Source: Rhizobium sp. Q54 (GTDB lineage: Bacteria > Pseudomonadota > Alphaproteobacteria > Reyranellales > Reyranellaceae). Taken from it: a DNA stretch of 64,000 nucleotides. The position numbers were made by a program, and so were the translations under genes. The notes below the pieces were generated by a model. The model was not told where the DNA came from. It saw only the letters and a list, made by a program, of their open reading frames with translations, and made no database searches. This document shows, in pieces, positions 17,045 to 25,879 of this stretch (the first letter of the stretch is position 1; the number at the start of each line of letters is the position of its first letter). The DNA lies in NCBI GenBank assembly GCA_945903635.1, contig CAMDOT010000002.1:1-64000 (forward strand), in the 5' to 3' direction.

Positions 17045-17788
17045 ATGCTGGTCAACGATCCCATAACCCAGGCGCGTATCGACCTGACGACAGCCCTGCG
17101 CGCCGCCGCGCGGCACGGGCTGAACGAAGGCGTCTGCAATCACTTCAGCATGACCGTGCCCGGTCGCGAGGAGCTGTTCCTGGTCAATCCGCAGGGACTG
17201 CACTGGTCCGAGATCACGCCCTCCGACATCGTCATGGCCGACGGCGACGGCAACATCGTCGAGGGCAAGTATCCGGTCGAGCCGACCGCGTTCTACATCC
17301 ATGCCCGTATCCATGCCGGCAACCCCCGCGCCAAGGTCGTGCTGCATACCCACATGCCCTATGCGACCGCGCTGACCTCGATCAAGGACGGCAGGATCGA
17401 GATGTGCACGCAGAACGCCTTCCGCTACTGGGGCCGCATCGCCTATGACGACAAATATGGCGGCGTGGCGCTGTCGAACGACGAGGGCGAGCGCATGTGC
17501 CGCGCCATGGGCGACAAGGACATCCTGTTCCTGCGCAACCACGGCATCATCGTCTCGGGCCCGACTGTCGCACAGACCTATGACGACCTTTACTATCTCG
17601 AGCGCGCCGCGATGGTGCAGGTGCTGGCCATGCAGACCGGCCGGGAGCTGCACAATATCGACGAGGCGATGGCCGAGCACACCGCCCGCCAGATCGCCGG
17701 CGAGGCGCAGCAGGCATTCCTGCATTTCGAATCGCTCAAGCGCCTGCTGGACCGGGACGAGCCCGGCTGGCAAAAGCCGACGGCCTAG
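17045..17788 (+). CDS. Class II aldolase/adducin domain protein
   Basis: This 247-residue cytoplasmic protein carries the class II aldolase fold. NHFSMTVPG is in the N-terminal part, the zinc ligands lie in VVLHTHMPYATAL, and LRNHGIIVSG holds the third His. The family includes fuculose-phosphate aldolase, ribulose-phosphate epimerase and decarboxylases, so the reaction is not fixed. ACGGAG precedes the ATG at 17045. The next gene begins 10 bp after its stop behind TAGGAGG. Confidence 0.85.
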   Translation: MLVNDPITQARIDLTTALRAAARHGLNEGVCNHFSMTVPGREELFLVNPQGLHWSEITPSDIVMADGDGNIVEGKYPVEPTAFYIHARIHAGNPRAKVVLHTHMPYATALTSIKDGRIEMCTQNAFRYWGRIAYDDKYGGVALSNDEGERMCRAMGDKDILFLRNHGIIVSGPTVAQTYDDLYYLERAAMVQVLAMQTGRELHNIDEAMAEHTARQIAGEAQQAFLHFESLKRLLDRDEPGWQKPTA

Positions 17789-17798
17789 GAGGACATCA

Positions 17799-18404
17799 AT
17801 GCGGATCGTAGCAGCTCTCGTCGCCGTCTGGGCGCTTGCCCATGCCACCTCGGCGCCAGCGCCGGCACAGAGCTACGGCAACATCGGCACCGGCCCCAAG
17901 CTCGGCGAAATGGAGATCAAGGCCTGGCAGCCGATCCCCAAGACCAAGACCGCCGTGCAGCTCGGTTCCGACACGAAACTGGGACGCGACTTGCGCCGGC
18001 AGGTGATGATCCGCCTGTCGCAGCGCGGCAACGAGGTGGGCTTCAGCGGCAGCAACGTCATGCGCCTCGATGTGAGCTACTTCTCTCTCTTGGGGGGCAG
18101 CGGGCGAAGCTACGGCGAGCTCGGCGAGCGGCCAGGCTACGCCGAGACGGGCTCCAATCCGTTCCTGCCCACCCCCGCCAACCCGATCGGCCGCAACACC
18201 GGCCGCACGCCTTCGACCGCCGGCCCGACGCTGCGCATCTCGCTCTCGCTCTATTCCGTCGACACCGGCAAAGTGCTGTGGAGCGCCACGACGTCCTGCG
18301 TGACCCAGGCCGACATCGCCCAGCGCGCCGGCGAGATGATGATCAACAACATCTTCGACAATGCCGACAAGAATCGCGTCGGCGACGCCGGCTGCCCGCT
18401 CTAA
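17799..18404 (+). CDS. Hypothetical exported protein
   Basis: This 201-residue protein has an N-terminal signal peptide ending near APAQ-S. I do not recognise the family. The middle part has the pattern of an outer-membrane or periplasmic assembly protein that compares strands (MRLDVSYFSLLGG, LRISLSLYSVDTGKVLWSA), and two Cys residues near the end could form a disulfide. It follows the aldolase gene by 10 bp behind GGAGGAC and is probably co-transcribed. The role is unknown. Confidence 0.7.
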   Translation: MRIVAALVAVWALAHATSAPAPAQSYGNIGTGPKLGEMEIKAWQPIPKTKTAVQLGSDTKLGRDLRRQVMIRLSQRGNEVGFSGSNVMRLDVSYFSLLGGSGRSYGELGERPGYAETGSNPFLPTPANPIGRNTGRTPSTAGPTLRISLSLYSVDTGKVLWSATTSCVTQADIAQRAGEMMINNIFDNADKNRVGDAGCPL

Positions 18405-18435
18405 CACCCATCCCGAATTCAAGGAATCTTTGTTC

Positions 18436-18984
18436 ATGCCGCGTCTGACCCCGCTCGACCTCGACAAGCTCACGCCCGAACAGAAGACGGTGGCCGATGC
18501 CATCGTCGCGGGACCTCGCGGCGGGCTGCGTGGACCGTTCGACCCGTGGCTGCGCGCGCCGGGGTTGGCCGACCGGGCACAGAAGCTCGGCGAGTACTGC
18601 CGCTTCAACACGTCGCTGCCCAAGGACCTCGCCGAGCTGGCGATCTGCCTCGTCGGCCGGCATTTCAAGGCGCAGTTCGAGTTCTACGCCCATGCGCGAC
18701 TGGCCAAGGAAGCCGGCCTGGCGCCCGCCATCATCGAGGCCGTGCGCACGCGCGCCACGCCGCCGTTCACGCGCGACGTCGAGCGCGTGGTCTATGACTT
18801 CGTCACGGAATATCTCGACACCAACCGGGTGGCGACACCCAACTATAAGCGCGCCATCGATGCCTTCGGCGAGCAGGGTGTGGTCGATCTGGTCGGCGTC
18901 TGCGGCTACTACATGCTGGTCTCGATGACGTTGAACGTCTTCGAGATGCCGCTGCCGCCGGGCGAACCAGACCCACTCCTTTAG
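18436..18984 (+). CDS. Carboxymuconolactone decarboxylase (AhpD-like) family protein
   Basis: This 182-residue alpha-helical protein resembles the CMD/AhpD fold, with ELAICLVGRHFKAQFEFYAHARLAKEAGL and the later helix VVDLVGVCGYYMLVSMTLNVFEMPLP. The CXXC redox pair of AhpD is absent, so a hydrolase or decarboxylase-like role is more likely than peroxidase. It starts at 18436 and ends 17 bp before lysE. The substrate is unknown. Confidence 0.8.
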   Translation: MPRLTPLDLDKLTPEQKTVADAIVAGPRGGLRGPFDPWLRAPGLADRAQKLGEYCRFNTSLPKDLAELAICLVGRHFKAQFEFYAHARLAKEAGLAPAIIEAVRTRATPPFTRDVERVVYDFVTEYLDTNRVATPNYKRAIDAFGEQGVVDLVGVCGYYMLVSMTLNVFEMPLPPGEPDPLL

Positions 18985-19001
18985 AGGGGCCGCTCGCCTA
19001 G

Positions 19002-19658
19002 ATGGATCTCTCCAGCGTCGCTCTGTTCTTCCTCGCGGCACTCGTCATTGCGGTCTCGCCAGGGCCGGGCATCTTCTACGTCGCGGCACGCGCCCTGGCC
19101 GGCGGCCGCGATGAAGGGCTTGCCTCGAGCCTCGGCACCGGCCTGGGCGGGCTCGTCCATGTCGCCGCGGGCGCGGCCGGCGTCTCGGCGCTCGTGCTGG
19201 CCAGTGCCGAGGCTTTTACACTTCTGAAGATCGCCGGTGCGATCTATCTCGTCTGGCTCGGCATCAAGACGATGCGCGAGGCGGGGCGCGAGGCGGGGCG
19301 CGAGGCGCGGGTCGCCATCGACATGCGTGCCGAACCGACGGGCGTGCGGCGCGCCTTCCGCGAAGGCATCGTCGTGGAGGCACTCAATCCCAAGACCGCA
19401 GCGTTCTTCCTGGCCTTCCTGCCGCAGTTCGTCGACCCTGCCGCCGGCCCGGTATGGCTGCAATTCCTGCTGCTCGGGCTGGTCTCGGTGGCCCTCAATA
19501 CCGCGGTCGACATCGGAGTAGCCGTCATGGCGGCGCGGGCACGCTCGATCGCGGTCGCCCGGCCCTCGCTGCTGAAGCGTCTACGACAAGGCGCCGGTCT
19601 CGGTATCGCAAGCCTCGGCCTGGCACTCGTCTTCGCACGCCGTCCTGCGTCGCTCTAG
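19002..19658 (+). CDS. LysE family amino-acid exporter
   Basis: This 218-residue inner-membrane protein has about six hydrophobic segments and the LysE/RhtB motif SPGPGIFYVAARALAGGRDEG near the N-terminus. These transporters export amino acids or homoserine lactones. A cytoplasmic loop around residue 92 is encoded by a 12-bp tandem repeat. It converges on the cyclase gene, with only 3 bp between the two stops. Confidence 0.88.
   Translation: MDLSSVALFFLAALVIAVSPGPGIFYVAARALAGGRDEGLASSLGTGLGGLVHVAAGAAGVSALVLASAEAFTLLKIAGAIYLVWLGIKTMREAGREAGREARVAIDMRAEPTGVRRAFREGIVVEALNPKTAAFFLAFLPQFVDPAAGPVWLQFLLLGLVSVALNTAVDIGVAVMAARARSIAVARPSLLKRLRQGAGLGIASLGLALVFARRPASL
19274..19309 (+). repeat. 12-bp coding tandem repeat in the LysE gene
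   Basis: GCGCGAGGCGGG occurs twice in tandem (19274-19297), with a third partial copy after it. It encodes REAGREAGREA in the cytoplasmic loop of the exporter. Slippage could change loop length in multiples of four residues. Confidence 0.8.
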
Positions 19659-19661
19659 TCG

Positions 19662-20438
19662 CTACTCCTCGAAGATCGCCACGGCCCGCGTCCAGCCGGC
19701 CGAGGCGCCGCGGATCTTGTGCGGGAAGCAGGAGATCGTGAATCCGTGGCCTGGCAGGGCCTCGAGATTGTGCAGCTTCTCGAGATGGCAGTAGCCGATG
19801 TCGCGGCCAGCCTTGTGGCCTTCCCAGATGATCGACGGATCGTGGTCCTTCGCCCATTTCTGGGCGGTGAAATAGAACGGCGCGTCCCAGCTCCAGGCGT
19901 CGGTGCCGGTCAGACGAATGCCGCGCTCCAGCAGATACATGGTGGCGTCGTAACCCATGCCGCAGCCCGAGTTCACATAGTCGCTGTTGCCGTAGCGCGA
20001 GCCCGCGCGTGTGTTGACGACGACGATCTCCAGCGGTTTCAGATCGTGGCCGATTCGCTTCAACTCGTCGTCGACTTCCTTGGCGGTGATGACGTGGCCA
20101 TCCTCCATCGCTCGGAAGTCGAGCTTTACGCCGGGCTGGAAGCACCATTCGAGCGGCACCTCGTCGATAGTGATGGCGCGCTCGCCCTTGTTCATCGTCG
20201 AATGGAAATGATAGGGCGCGTCGAGATGCGTGCCGTTGTGCGTGCTGAGATTGACGTTCTCGACCGCCCAGCCCTCGCCGTCCGGCAGGTCTTCCTTCTT
20301 CAGGCCGGGGAAGAAGCTGGCGATCTGCGCCGCCGTGTTCTCGTGCTTGTGATACTGGATCTTCGGGCCGAACGGCACCGGATCGGAAATGACGTCATTT
20401 TCGAGATAGATGGAGAGATCGACGAAGCGGCGTTTCAT
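19662..20438 (-). CDS. Cyclase family protein (kynurenine formamidase-like)
   Basis: This 258-residue protein belongs to the metal-dependent cyclase/KynB-like hydrolase family. The metal-binding motif HNGTHLDAPYHFH lies at about 85-97. A second conserved part, DAWSWDAPF and the later CHLEKLHNLEALPGHGF, follows. Formamidase, cyclase and isatin hydrolase members share this fold, so the substrate is not settled. The start at 20438 (KRRFVDLSIYLEND) is chosen because the domain begins there. It is encoded opposite to lysE. Confidence 0.85.
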   Translation of the reverse strand: MKRRFVDLSIYLENDVISDPVPFGPKIQYHKHENTAAQIASFFPGLKKEDLPDGEGWAVENVNLSTHNGTHLDAPYHFHSTMNKGERAITIDEVPLEWCFQPGVKLDFRAMEDGHVITAKEVDDELKRIGHDLKPLEIVVVNTRAGSRYGNSDYVNSGCGMGYDATMYLLERGIRLTGTDAWSWDAPFYFTAQKWAKDHDPSIIWEGHKAGRDIGYCHLEKLHNLEALPGHGFTISCFPHKIRGASAGWTRAVAIFEE

Positions 20439-20467
20439 GTGGCCTTTCTCCCGCAGGCGGAAAGACC

Positions 20468-21238
20468 TCAGCGTGAAGTATTTGGCGCGCCGGTCAACTT
20501 CTTCGGAACGATGGTGTCGATGATGGCACTCGACAGCAGCTTGCCGATGCACTTCTGGCCGAAATCGTTGAGGTGCAGACCGTCGCTGGTGACGAACTGG
20601 GAGTACGGCATGCCGTCATTGTACCAGGCGCGCATGATCTCGAAGCGGCGGAAAAGGCCCGCGCCCTTCTCCTTGGCGACGTCGGCCATGACACGGGCGT
20701 AGTCCTCCTCGTCGCGCAAAGCCACGACGGCGGGAACATACTGCAGGTTCATGAGCACGAAGTTGGCGCCCAGCGACTTGCCGATGTCGATGCCGGCGCG
20801 GAGCCGATTGGCGAATTGATCGATCGGCGTGCGGCGGATAGCGGAATTGGTGCCGACCTGCCAGACCACGAGCTGCGCGCGCTCCGGCTTCACATCCGCC
20901 TTCATGCGTGCCGTCATCTCCTCGGCGTCCTGGCCGCCGATGCCCTTGTTAGTGACGTGGATGGCGACACCCGGCATTGCCGCCTCGAGCTTCATCTTGA
21001 GCTGGGCGGGATATGCGAACTGCGGATTGGTGGTGCCGTAACCCTGGGTCGACGACGAGCCCATCGCGACGATGCGCAGCTCATGCTCGTCGGCCACGGC
21101 GGCGCGGGCAATCTCCAGCGGATTCCCGAGATCAAGCAGCTCGCGGCTGGCCCGGCAGTCGCGGCTCTGCGCGAACGCGCTGCCCGAGCAAACGGCCAGT
21201 GCCACCAGACCCATCGCCATCAAAACATGCTTCTTCAT
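20468..21238 (-). CDS. Exported SGNH/GDSL-type esterase
   Basis: This 256-residue protein has a signal peptide ending near AFA-Q. SGNH blocks follow: GSSSTQGYG with the nucleophile Ser, NKGIGGQDAEEM, WQVGTNSAIR and the catalytic pair in DGLHLNDFG. It should act in the periplasm on an ester, perhaps an acyl or acetyl group on a glycan. Its ATG overlaps the stop of the opgC-like acyltransferase by 4 bp, so the two proteins probably act together in glycan acylation and deacylation. Confidence 0.88.
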   Translation of the reverse strand: MKKHVLMAMGLVALAVCSGSAFAQSRDCRASRELLDLGNPLEIARAAVADEHELRIVAMGSSSTQGYGTTNPQFAYPAQLKMKLEAAMPGVAIHVTNKGIGGQDAEEMTARMKADVKPERAQLVVWQVGTNSAIRRTPIDQFANRLRAGIDIGKSLGANFVLMNLQYVPAVVALRDEEDYARVMADVAKEKGAGLFRRFEIMRAWYNDGMPYSQFVTSDGLHLNDFGQKCIGKLLSSAIIDTIVPKKLTGAPNTSR

Positions 21239-22371
21239 GCGGCAGCCTTGCGGGCTGGCGGGGCGCCGAACCAGGCGGCGCTGTAGGCGATCACGCACAT
21301 GATGGCGATGCCAACGATGCTCACGACGACTTGCGACACGATTGAATTTTCATAGTTGGCGACAACCACCTGGGCAGTGAGAGCCAAGAACGTGCCCAGG
21401 CAGAATACCTGCAACGAATGTTCCCCGCATCTGCGAACTGGCTCTAATGCGCGCCATTTCAGGAACGCCGCATCGGCCGGGACGGCCAGCCGCACCAGCC
21501 AGGCCACTGCCAGGAAGTGGACGAACCGGAGGATATCGATGTTGGTCTTGTCGATCGGGTAGATCTGCCGGGAGATCCATTCCGGAATGAGGCGGGATAG
21601 CGAATTATAGTGCCAGGACAAGGCGATAAGCGCCGAAAATAGCAGGTAGAGGACAGCCAGAATCGCCAGCGGCCAGCGCCACCGATCGAACCAGGCGAGC
21701 CGGGGCCCCAGCACGGCCGCAGCGGCGCCGACGTGGAAAACGACCTGCCAGGCCATGGGATTGAAGTACCAGACCTTGCCGTCCGGGTAGGCGGCGAGGT
21801 TCCAGTTGTAGTGACAAGTCGCCGCATAAAGGGCGACCGACACCCCGATGACCGCCAGCGGCCAGCGCACCACCGCCGGCAGGACGAAGGGGAAAGCCGC
21901 CAGCAGGACGATGTAGAGCGGCAGGACGTCGAGGTTGACCGGACGGAATTTCAGCAACGCCGCCTCGAGAATGGCCTGGTAGGGGTTCTGCCCAAGGCCG
22001 AGCAGTTCCATCTCTTCGATCAGCGCCGGCGTGTCGCGCGCGATCGACACCCAGGCGATCTGGGCGATGAAGGCCACGAACAGCAGGATATGCGCGACAT
22101 AGAGCTGCCAGACGCGGCGGTAGATGCGCGACGCCGTGCGCGGCCAGCCTTCGCGCGCCAGCATGCGGCTGTAGGCGATCACAGCGGTGTAGCCGGAGAT
22201 GTAGACGAAGATCTCGGTGGCGTCGCTGAAACCGTAGTTGCGCACAGTCAGCCAGCTCACGATGTTTTCCGGCACGTGGTCGACGAAGATGAACCACAGC
22301 GCCAGCCCACGGAACAGGTCGAGGCGGATGTCGCGTTCGGGTGGGGCGACGTAGGGCGCGGCGGCGGCCAT
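21235..22371 (-). CDS. opgC: OpgC domain membrane acyltransferase
   Basis: This 378-residue integral membrane protein has about ten hydrophobic helices. The OpgC/acyltransferase-3-like pattern is visible in RDIRLDLFRGLALWFIFVDH, where the catalytic His-like residue sits, and in FSDATEIFVYISGYTA. OpgC succinylates periplasmic glucans in enterobacteria; here the acyl donor and glycan are inferred only from family. The start at 22371 excludes a long non-conserved extension. It is coupled to the downstream SGNH esterase. Confidence 0.85.
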   Translation of the reverse strand: MAAAAPYVAPPERDIRLDLFRGLALWFIFVDHVPENIVSWLTVRNYGFSDATEIFVYISGYTAVIAYSRMLAREGWPRTASRIYRRVWQLYVAHILLFVAFIAQIAWVSIARDTPALIEEMELLGLGQNPYQAILEAALLKFRPVNLDVLPLYIVLLAAFPFVLPAVVRWPLAVIGVSVALYAATCHYNWNLAAYPDGKVWYFNPMAWQVVFHVGAAAAVLGPRLAWFDRWRWPLAILAVLYLLFSALIALSWHYNSLSRLIPEWISRQIYPIDKTNIDILRFVHFLAVAWLVRLAVPADAAFLKWRALEPVRRCGEHSLQVFCLGTFLALTAQVVVANYENSIVSQVVVSIVGIAIMCVIAYSAAWFGAPPARKAAA

Positions 22372-22427
22372 GGCCCATTGGTATCGCAGCCGGAAGAGCC
22401 GCGCTACGCTCGTTCCCGGAGGAACGA

Positions 22428-23144
22428 ATGGCCAAGACACCCCTGCTGCTGATCCCGGGCCTGCTGTGCTCGCCGAGATTGTTTGCCCCGCAGGCCGCAG
22501 CCCTTGCCGATGCGGCCGAGGTCGTCGTGCCGGATTGGCGCCGGGCACCGCTCGAGATCTGGGACAGCTGGGAGAGCGCAGCGCGTTGGTGCATCGAACA
22601 AATGCCGCCCGGCAAATTCGCGCTGGCCGGCCTGTCGCTGGGCGGCATGCTGGCCGTCGAGATCATGCAGATCGCCGCGGACCGTGTGACGAAGCTGGCG
22701 CTGCTCGATACCGGCATGCGCAGCCAGAACGAGACCGAGCGTGCCATCCGCCGCGCCCGCATTCGCCTCGCCAACGAAGGACACTTCGAGCTGGTCCTGG
22801 GCCTGCAGATGTCGCGCTTCATCCCGGCCTACCGGCTGCCCGACAAGGCGCTGGTCGACGAGGTGATGACGATGTGCGGCGAGGTCGGCGTCGAGATTTA
22901 CAGGCGCCAGGAAGAGCTGGCAGCCATCCGCGCCGACCGGCGGCCCGACCTCCCCCGGATCAAATGTCCGACCATCGTGGTGTGCGGCCGTGACGATGCC
23001 GCCACGCCCTTGTTCCTGTCCGAGGAAATGGTCGCCGCCATCCCGGGCAGCGAGCTGATCGTGATCGAGGCGTGCGGGCATCTCATTTCGATAGAGAAGC
23101 CCGAAGAGACCAACGCGATCCTGCGTCGCTGGCTTAACCGATAA
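22428..23144 (+). CDS. Alpha/beta hydrolase
   Basis: This 238-residue protein has the alpha/beta-hydrolase fold. LLLIPGLLCSPRLF provides the oxyanion-hole region, GLSLGGML the nucleophile elbow, CGRDDAATP the catalytic Asp and EACGHLISIE the catalytic His. The start at 22428 follows GGAGGAACG. It is divergent from the opgC gene, and its last 11 bp overlap the end of the convergent CoA-transferase gene. The substrate is unknown. Confidence 0.87.
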   Translation: MAKTPLLLIPGLLCSPRLFAPQAAALADAAEVVVPDWRRAPLEIWDSWESAARWCIEQMPPGKFALAGLSLGGMLAVEIMQIAADRVTKLALLDTGMRSQNETERAIRRARIRLANEGHFELVLGLQMSRFIPAYRLPDKALVDEVMTMCGEVGVEIYRRQEELAAIRADRRPDLPRIKCPTIVVCGRDDAATPLFLSEEMVAAIPGSELIVIEACGHLISIEKPEETNAILRRWLNR

Positions 23145-24342
23145 TTTTCTTCCCGCGCAGCGCGGCCAGATCGGCGTCGCTCACGCCCGCGATCTCGCGC
23201 AGCACCCGGTCGGTGTGCTCGCCGAGCGACGGCGGCGGGCGCGTGTCGTCGACCGGCGTGTCGGAGAAGTGGTAGTTCGAGCCGATCAGCGGCACGTCGC
23301 CGACCCTGGTGTGCTTATAGGTCTTGAGCATGCCGCGGCGCTTCACCTCGGGCTCGTCGAGCGCCTCCTTCATGGTGCGGATCGGCCCGGCCGGCAGGTG
23401 GCGCAGCTTCTGCGTCCAGTTCTCCTTGGTGTCGGTCATCAGGACCTCTTCCATCAGGCGCGTCAGCTCGGGCTTGTTCGCCACGCGCTGGGCGATGGTC
23501 GAAAAGCGCGGATCGGTCGCCCATTCGAGATGGCCCATCGCCTTGCAGGTGTCGACGAACAGTTTCTGGTTGGCCACTGCCATGTAGATCTTGCCGTTCG
23601 ACGTATTGAACGAGCTGTTGGGCGCCGAGGCGAAATGGCCGTTGCCCGCCCGCTTGGGTTGCTCGCCGCCGATCAGATAGTACGACCCCATGTTGCCGAG
23701 TGACACCAGCGCTGTGTCATAGAGGGCGAGATCGATGTGCTGGCCCTTGCCCGTCGAGGTGCGCGCGAACAGCGCGGCATTGATCGCCGCCGCCGAATGG
23801 ATCGCCGTCATCGTGTCGACGATGGCGATGGCATGGCGCAGCCCCTCGCCGTCGGCCTCGCCGTTCACGCTCATCATGCCCGACTCGGCTTGCAGCACCG
23901 GATCGTAGCCCGGCCGGTCTGACAGCGGCCCGGTCTGGCCGTAGGCCGAGATCGAGAGGTAGATCAGCTTCGGGTACTTCTTGGAGAGGCTGGCGTAGTC
24001 GAGGCCGTACTTCTTGAGCACGCCCGGCCGAAAATTCTCCAGCATGACGTCGGCCTTTTCGAGCAGCTTGTGCACGATCGCCTGGCCGTCGGGCTTGGTG
24101 AAATCGAGGGCGACGCTCTTCTTGCCCCTATTGTAGGTCATGAAGAAGTGGCTCTCGCCCTGGTCGCCGCCAACCCGGGGCCCCGCGCCCTTGCGCGTGT
24201 CGTCGCCACCGTCGGGATTTTCGATCTTGATCACCTCGGCGCCCATGTCGGAGAGCATCTGGGTGCACATGGGGCCCGCGATCACGCGGGAGAAATCGAT
24301 GATGCGGATACCGTCGAGCGGTGGACGACCTGATGTTGCCAT
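23134..24342 (-). CDS. CaiB/BaiF family CoA-transferase
   Basis: This 402-residue family III CoA-transferase starts with LDGIRIIDFSRVIAGPMCTQML and contains DIGADVIKIE-like DMGAEVIKIENPDGGDDTR. ADVMLENFRPGVLKKYGLDY and the central PGYDPVLQAESGMMSVNGEADGEG also match the family. These enzymes move CoA between carboxylic acids in an enzyme-bound anhydride mechanism. The acid is not known. A Bug receptor gene lies upstream in the opposite direction, which suggests carboxylate catabolism. Confidence 0.92.
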   Translation of the reverse strand: MATSGRPPLDGIRIIDFSRVIAGPMCTQMLSDMGAEVIKIENPDGGDDTRKGAGPRVGGDQGESHFFMTYNRGKKSVALDFTKPDGQAIVHKLLEKADVMLENFRPGVLKKYGLDYASLSKKYPKLIYLSISAYGQTGPLSDRPGYDPVLQAESGMMSVNGEADGEGLRHAIAIVDTMTAIHSAAAINAALFARTSTGKGQHIDLALYDTALVSLGNMGSYYLIGGEQPKRAGNGHFASAPNSSFNTSNGKIYMAVANQKLFVDTCKAMGHLEWATDPRFSTIAQRVANKPELTRLMEEVLMTDTKENWTQKLRHLPAGPIRTMKEALDEPEVKRRGMLKTYKHTRVGDVPLIGSNYHFSDTPVDDTRPPPSLGEHTDRVLREIAGVSDADLAALRGKKIIG

Positions 24343-24408
24343 GGATGCAAGGTAGGGCTGCAGGCAGCGCGCTGTCCATGCGCTGCAGATGCGCTAGACT
24401 CCGCCGCC

Positions 24409-25389
24409 ATGAACACATTCCGCATGTCGCTGTCTCGTCGCAGCCTTTTCGCCCTGCCCCTTCTCGCCAGCCTTCCCGCTGTCGCGCAGACCGAAACCTT
24501 CCCGACCAAGGCGATCCGCATCATCGTGCCCTTCGCGCCGGGCGGCTCGGGCGACATCACCGCCCGCCTGGTCGGCAAGTACATCGAGGACAAGACCGGC
24601 CAGCCCTTCGTGGTCGAGAACAAGCCGGGCGCCAACGGCATCGTGGGCGCCCTCTCGGTGAAGGCGGCGGCACCGGACGGCTACACGCTGATGCTGGCCA
24701 CGACCTCGACCAACGCCGCCAACATCCACATGTACAAGAACCCGGGCTACGACCCGGAGAAGGATTTTACCGTCGTCGGCATCATCGGCTCGAGCGGCGC
24801 CTTCCTGGTCGTGCCGGCCGACAGCCCGCACAAGATCCTGGACGATCTGCTGATCTACGCGCGGACCAATCCGGGCAAACTGAACTTCGGCTACTTCAAT
24901 GCGAGTTCGCAGGTGCCGGCCGAGGTGCTGGGCAAGCGTGCCGGCGTCGAATGGCAGGGCGTCGCCTACAAGGCGATCGGCAACGCCTGGACCGACCTCT
25001 ATTCGGGCGCCATCCAGTTCATGTTCGTCGACCTCACCGCCGGCCGCGGCCAGGTCGTGGCCAACAAGGCGCGGCCGCTCGCGCTCACCCTGCCGGCGCG
25101 CAGCCCGCTCTATCCCGACCTGCCGACGCTTGCCGAGTCCTTCCCCGGCTTCACTAGCACCGGCTTCCTCGCCATCGCTGTGCCCAAGGCGACGCCGCTG
25201 CCCATCCAGCAGCGGCTGAACACGCTGATCAACGAGGCGATCACTTCGCCTGAGATCAACAAGCGCCTGACCGACGAATTCGCGCTGACCGCCCGGGCGC
25301 TCTCGCTCGAGCAGTGCGCCCAGCAGGACCGCGACGAGCGCGCCAAGTGGGCCGAGTACGTCAAGATCGCCAAAATCGAACCGCAGTGA
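24409..25389 (+). CDS. Bug/TctC-type tripartite tricarboxylate transporter receptor
   Basis: This 326-residue periplasmic binding protein has a signal peptide ending near AVA-Q. The Bug family segments are IRIIVPFAPGGSGDITAR, VVENKPGANG and DGYTLMLATTST. Two such receptors occur in the window (the other at 12119-13087) without membrane partners. It is divergent from the CoA-transferase gene across 66 bp. The ligand is presumably a carboxylate, but this is only family-based. Confidence 0.88.
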   Translation: MNTFRMSLSRRSLFALPLLASLPAVAQTETFPTKAIRIIVPFAPGGSGDITARLVGKYIEDKTGQPFVVENKPGANGIVGALSVKAAAPDGYTLMLATTSTNAANIHMYKNPGYDPEKDFTVVGIIGSSGAFLVVPADSPHKILDDLLIYARTNPGKLNFGYFNASSQVPAEVLGKRAGVEWQGVAYKAIGNAWTDLYSGAIQFMFVDLTAGRGQVVANKARPLALTLPARSPLYPDLPTLAESFPGFTSTGFLAIAVPKATPLPIQQRLNTLINEAITSPEINKRLTDEFALTARALSLEQCAQQDRDERAKWAEYVKIAKIEPQ

Positions 25390-25441
25390 TCAAACCGCAC
25401 TAAGGGCCGTTTCGACGCAGCTTCCAAGGGTGTCCGGACAT

Positions 25442-25455
25442 TTGATCTGGATCAA
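25442..25455 (+). promoter_or_regulatory. Perfect FNR/FixK-type binding site
   Basis: TTGATCTGGATCAA is a perfect match to the FNR consensus TTGAT-N4-ATCAA. It is centred 53.5 bp upstream of the ATG at 25502. A start of transcription near 25490 would place it at -41.5, the class II activator position, with CATAGT (25478-25483) as -10. The gene two positions downstream encodes an Fe-S FNR-type regulator, so autocontrol is likely. Confidence 0.85.
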
Positions 25456-25501
25456 AGCGGGCCTACCATGGCGTCCCCATAGTTGAACCTTGGAGGTAGT
25501 A

Positions 25502-25879
25502 ATGTCCCTCAAGCGTATTCGACTGGAACTGGCCCGCACGCCGCTGCATCCCGACGGCAGCAGCCGGCACGGCTATGAGTTCGTGGCGCCACTGGATGCG
25601 GATGGCCATCTGGTCGCCGCCGACTGGGCCAAGGCCCGGGACGCCTGCATGGTCCGCCGCTTCTGGGCGGGCGACGGCGACGAGCACGGCAAGCTCATCC
25701 ATCGCCGCGACGGCAAGTGGGCGTTTTCCTACGCCGCCGGCGAGGACGACGACGAGCCGATCTTCCGCTTCGACAAGCATGTCTTCCGCCAGGGCGAATA
25801 CGTCTCGGTGACCGAGCACGACGGCGTGACGCGGCCCTTCAAGGTGGTCGACGTCCGCGCTGCCCTGACCACGACCTGA
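25502..25879 (+). CDS. Unknown 125-residue protein under an FNR box
   Basis: I do not recognise this family. The protein starts with SLKRIRLELARTP behind a good GGAGGT site. It is acidic, lacks a signal peptide and membrane segments, and ends in PFKVVDVRAALTTT. It is the first gene after a perfect FNR site and its stop overlaps the regulator's ATG by one base (TGATG). That context suggests a role in low-oxygen or stress physiology. Confidence 0.72.
   Translation: MSLKRIRLELARTPLHPDGSSRHGYEFVAPLDADGHLVAADWAKARDACMVRRFWAGDGDEHGKLIHRRDGKWAFSYAAGEDDDEPIFRFDKHVFRQGEYVSVTEHDGVTRPFKVVDVRAALTTT

Noticed and set aside
22401-22412. CGCTACGCTCG motif shared with the terminator at 6721
   Set aside because: It is a short GC-rich word near two unrelated genes and appears too short to be a repeat family.
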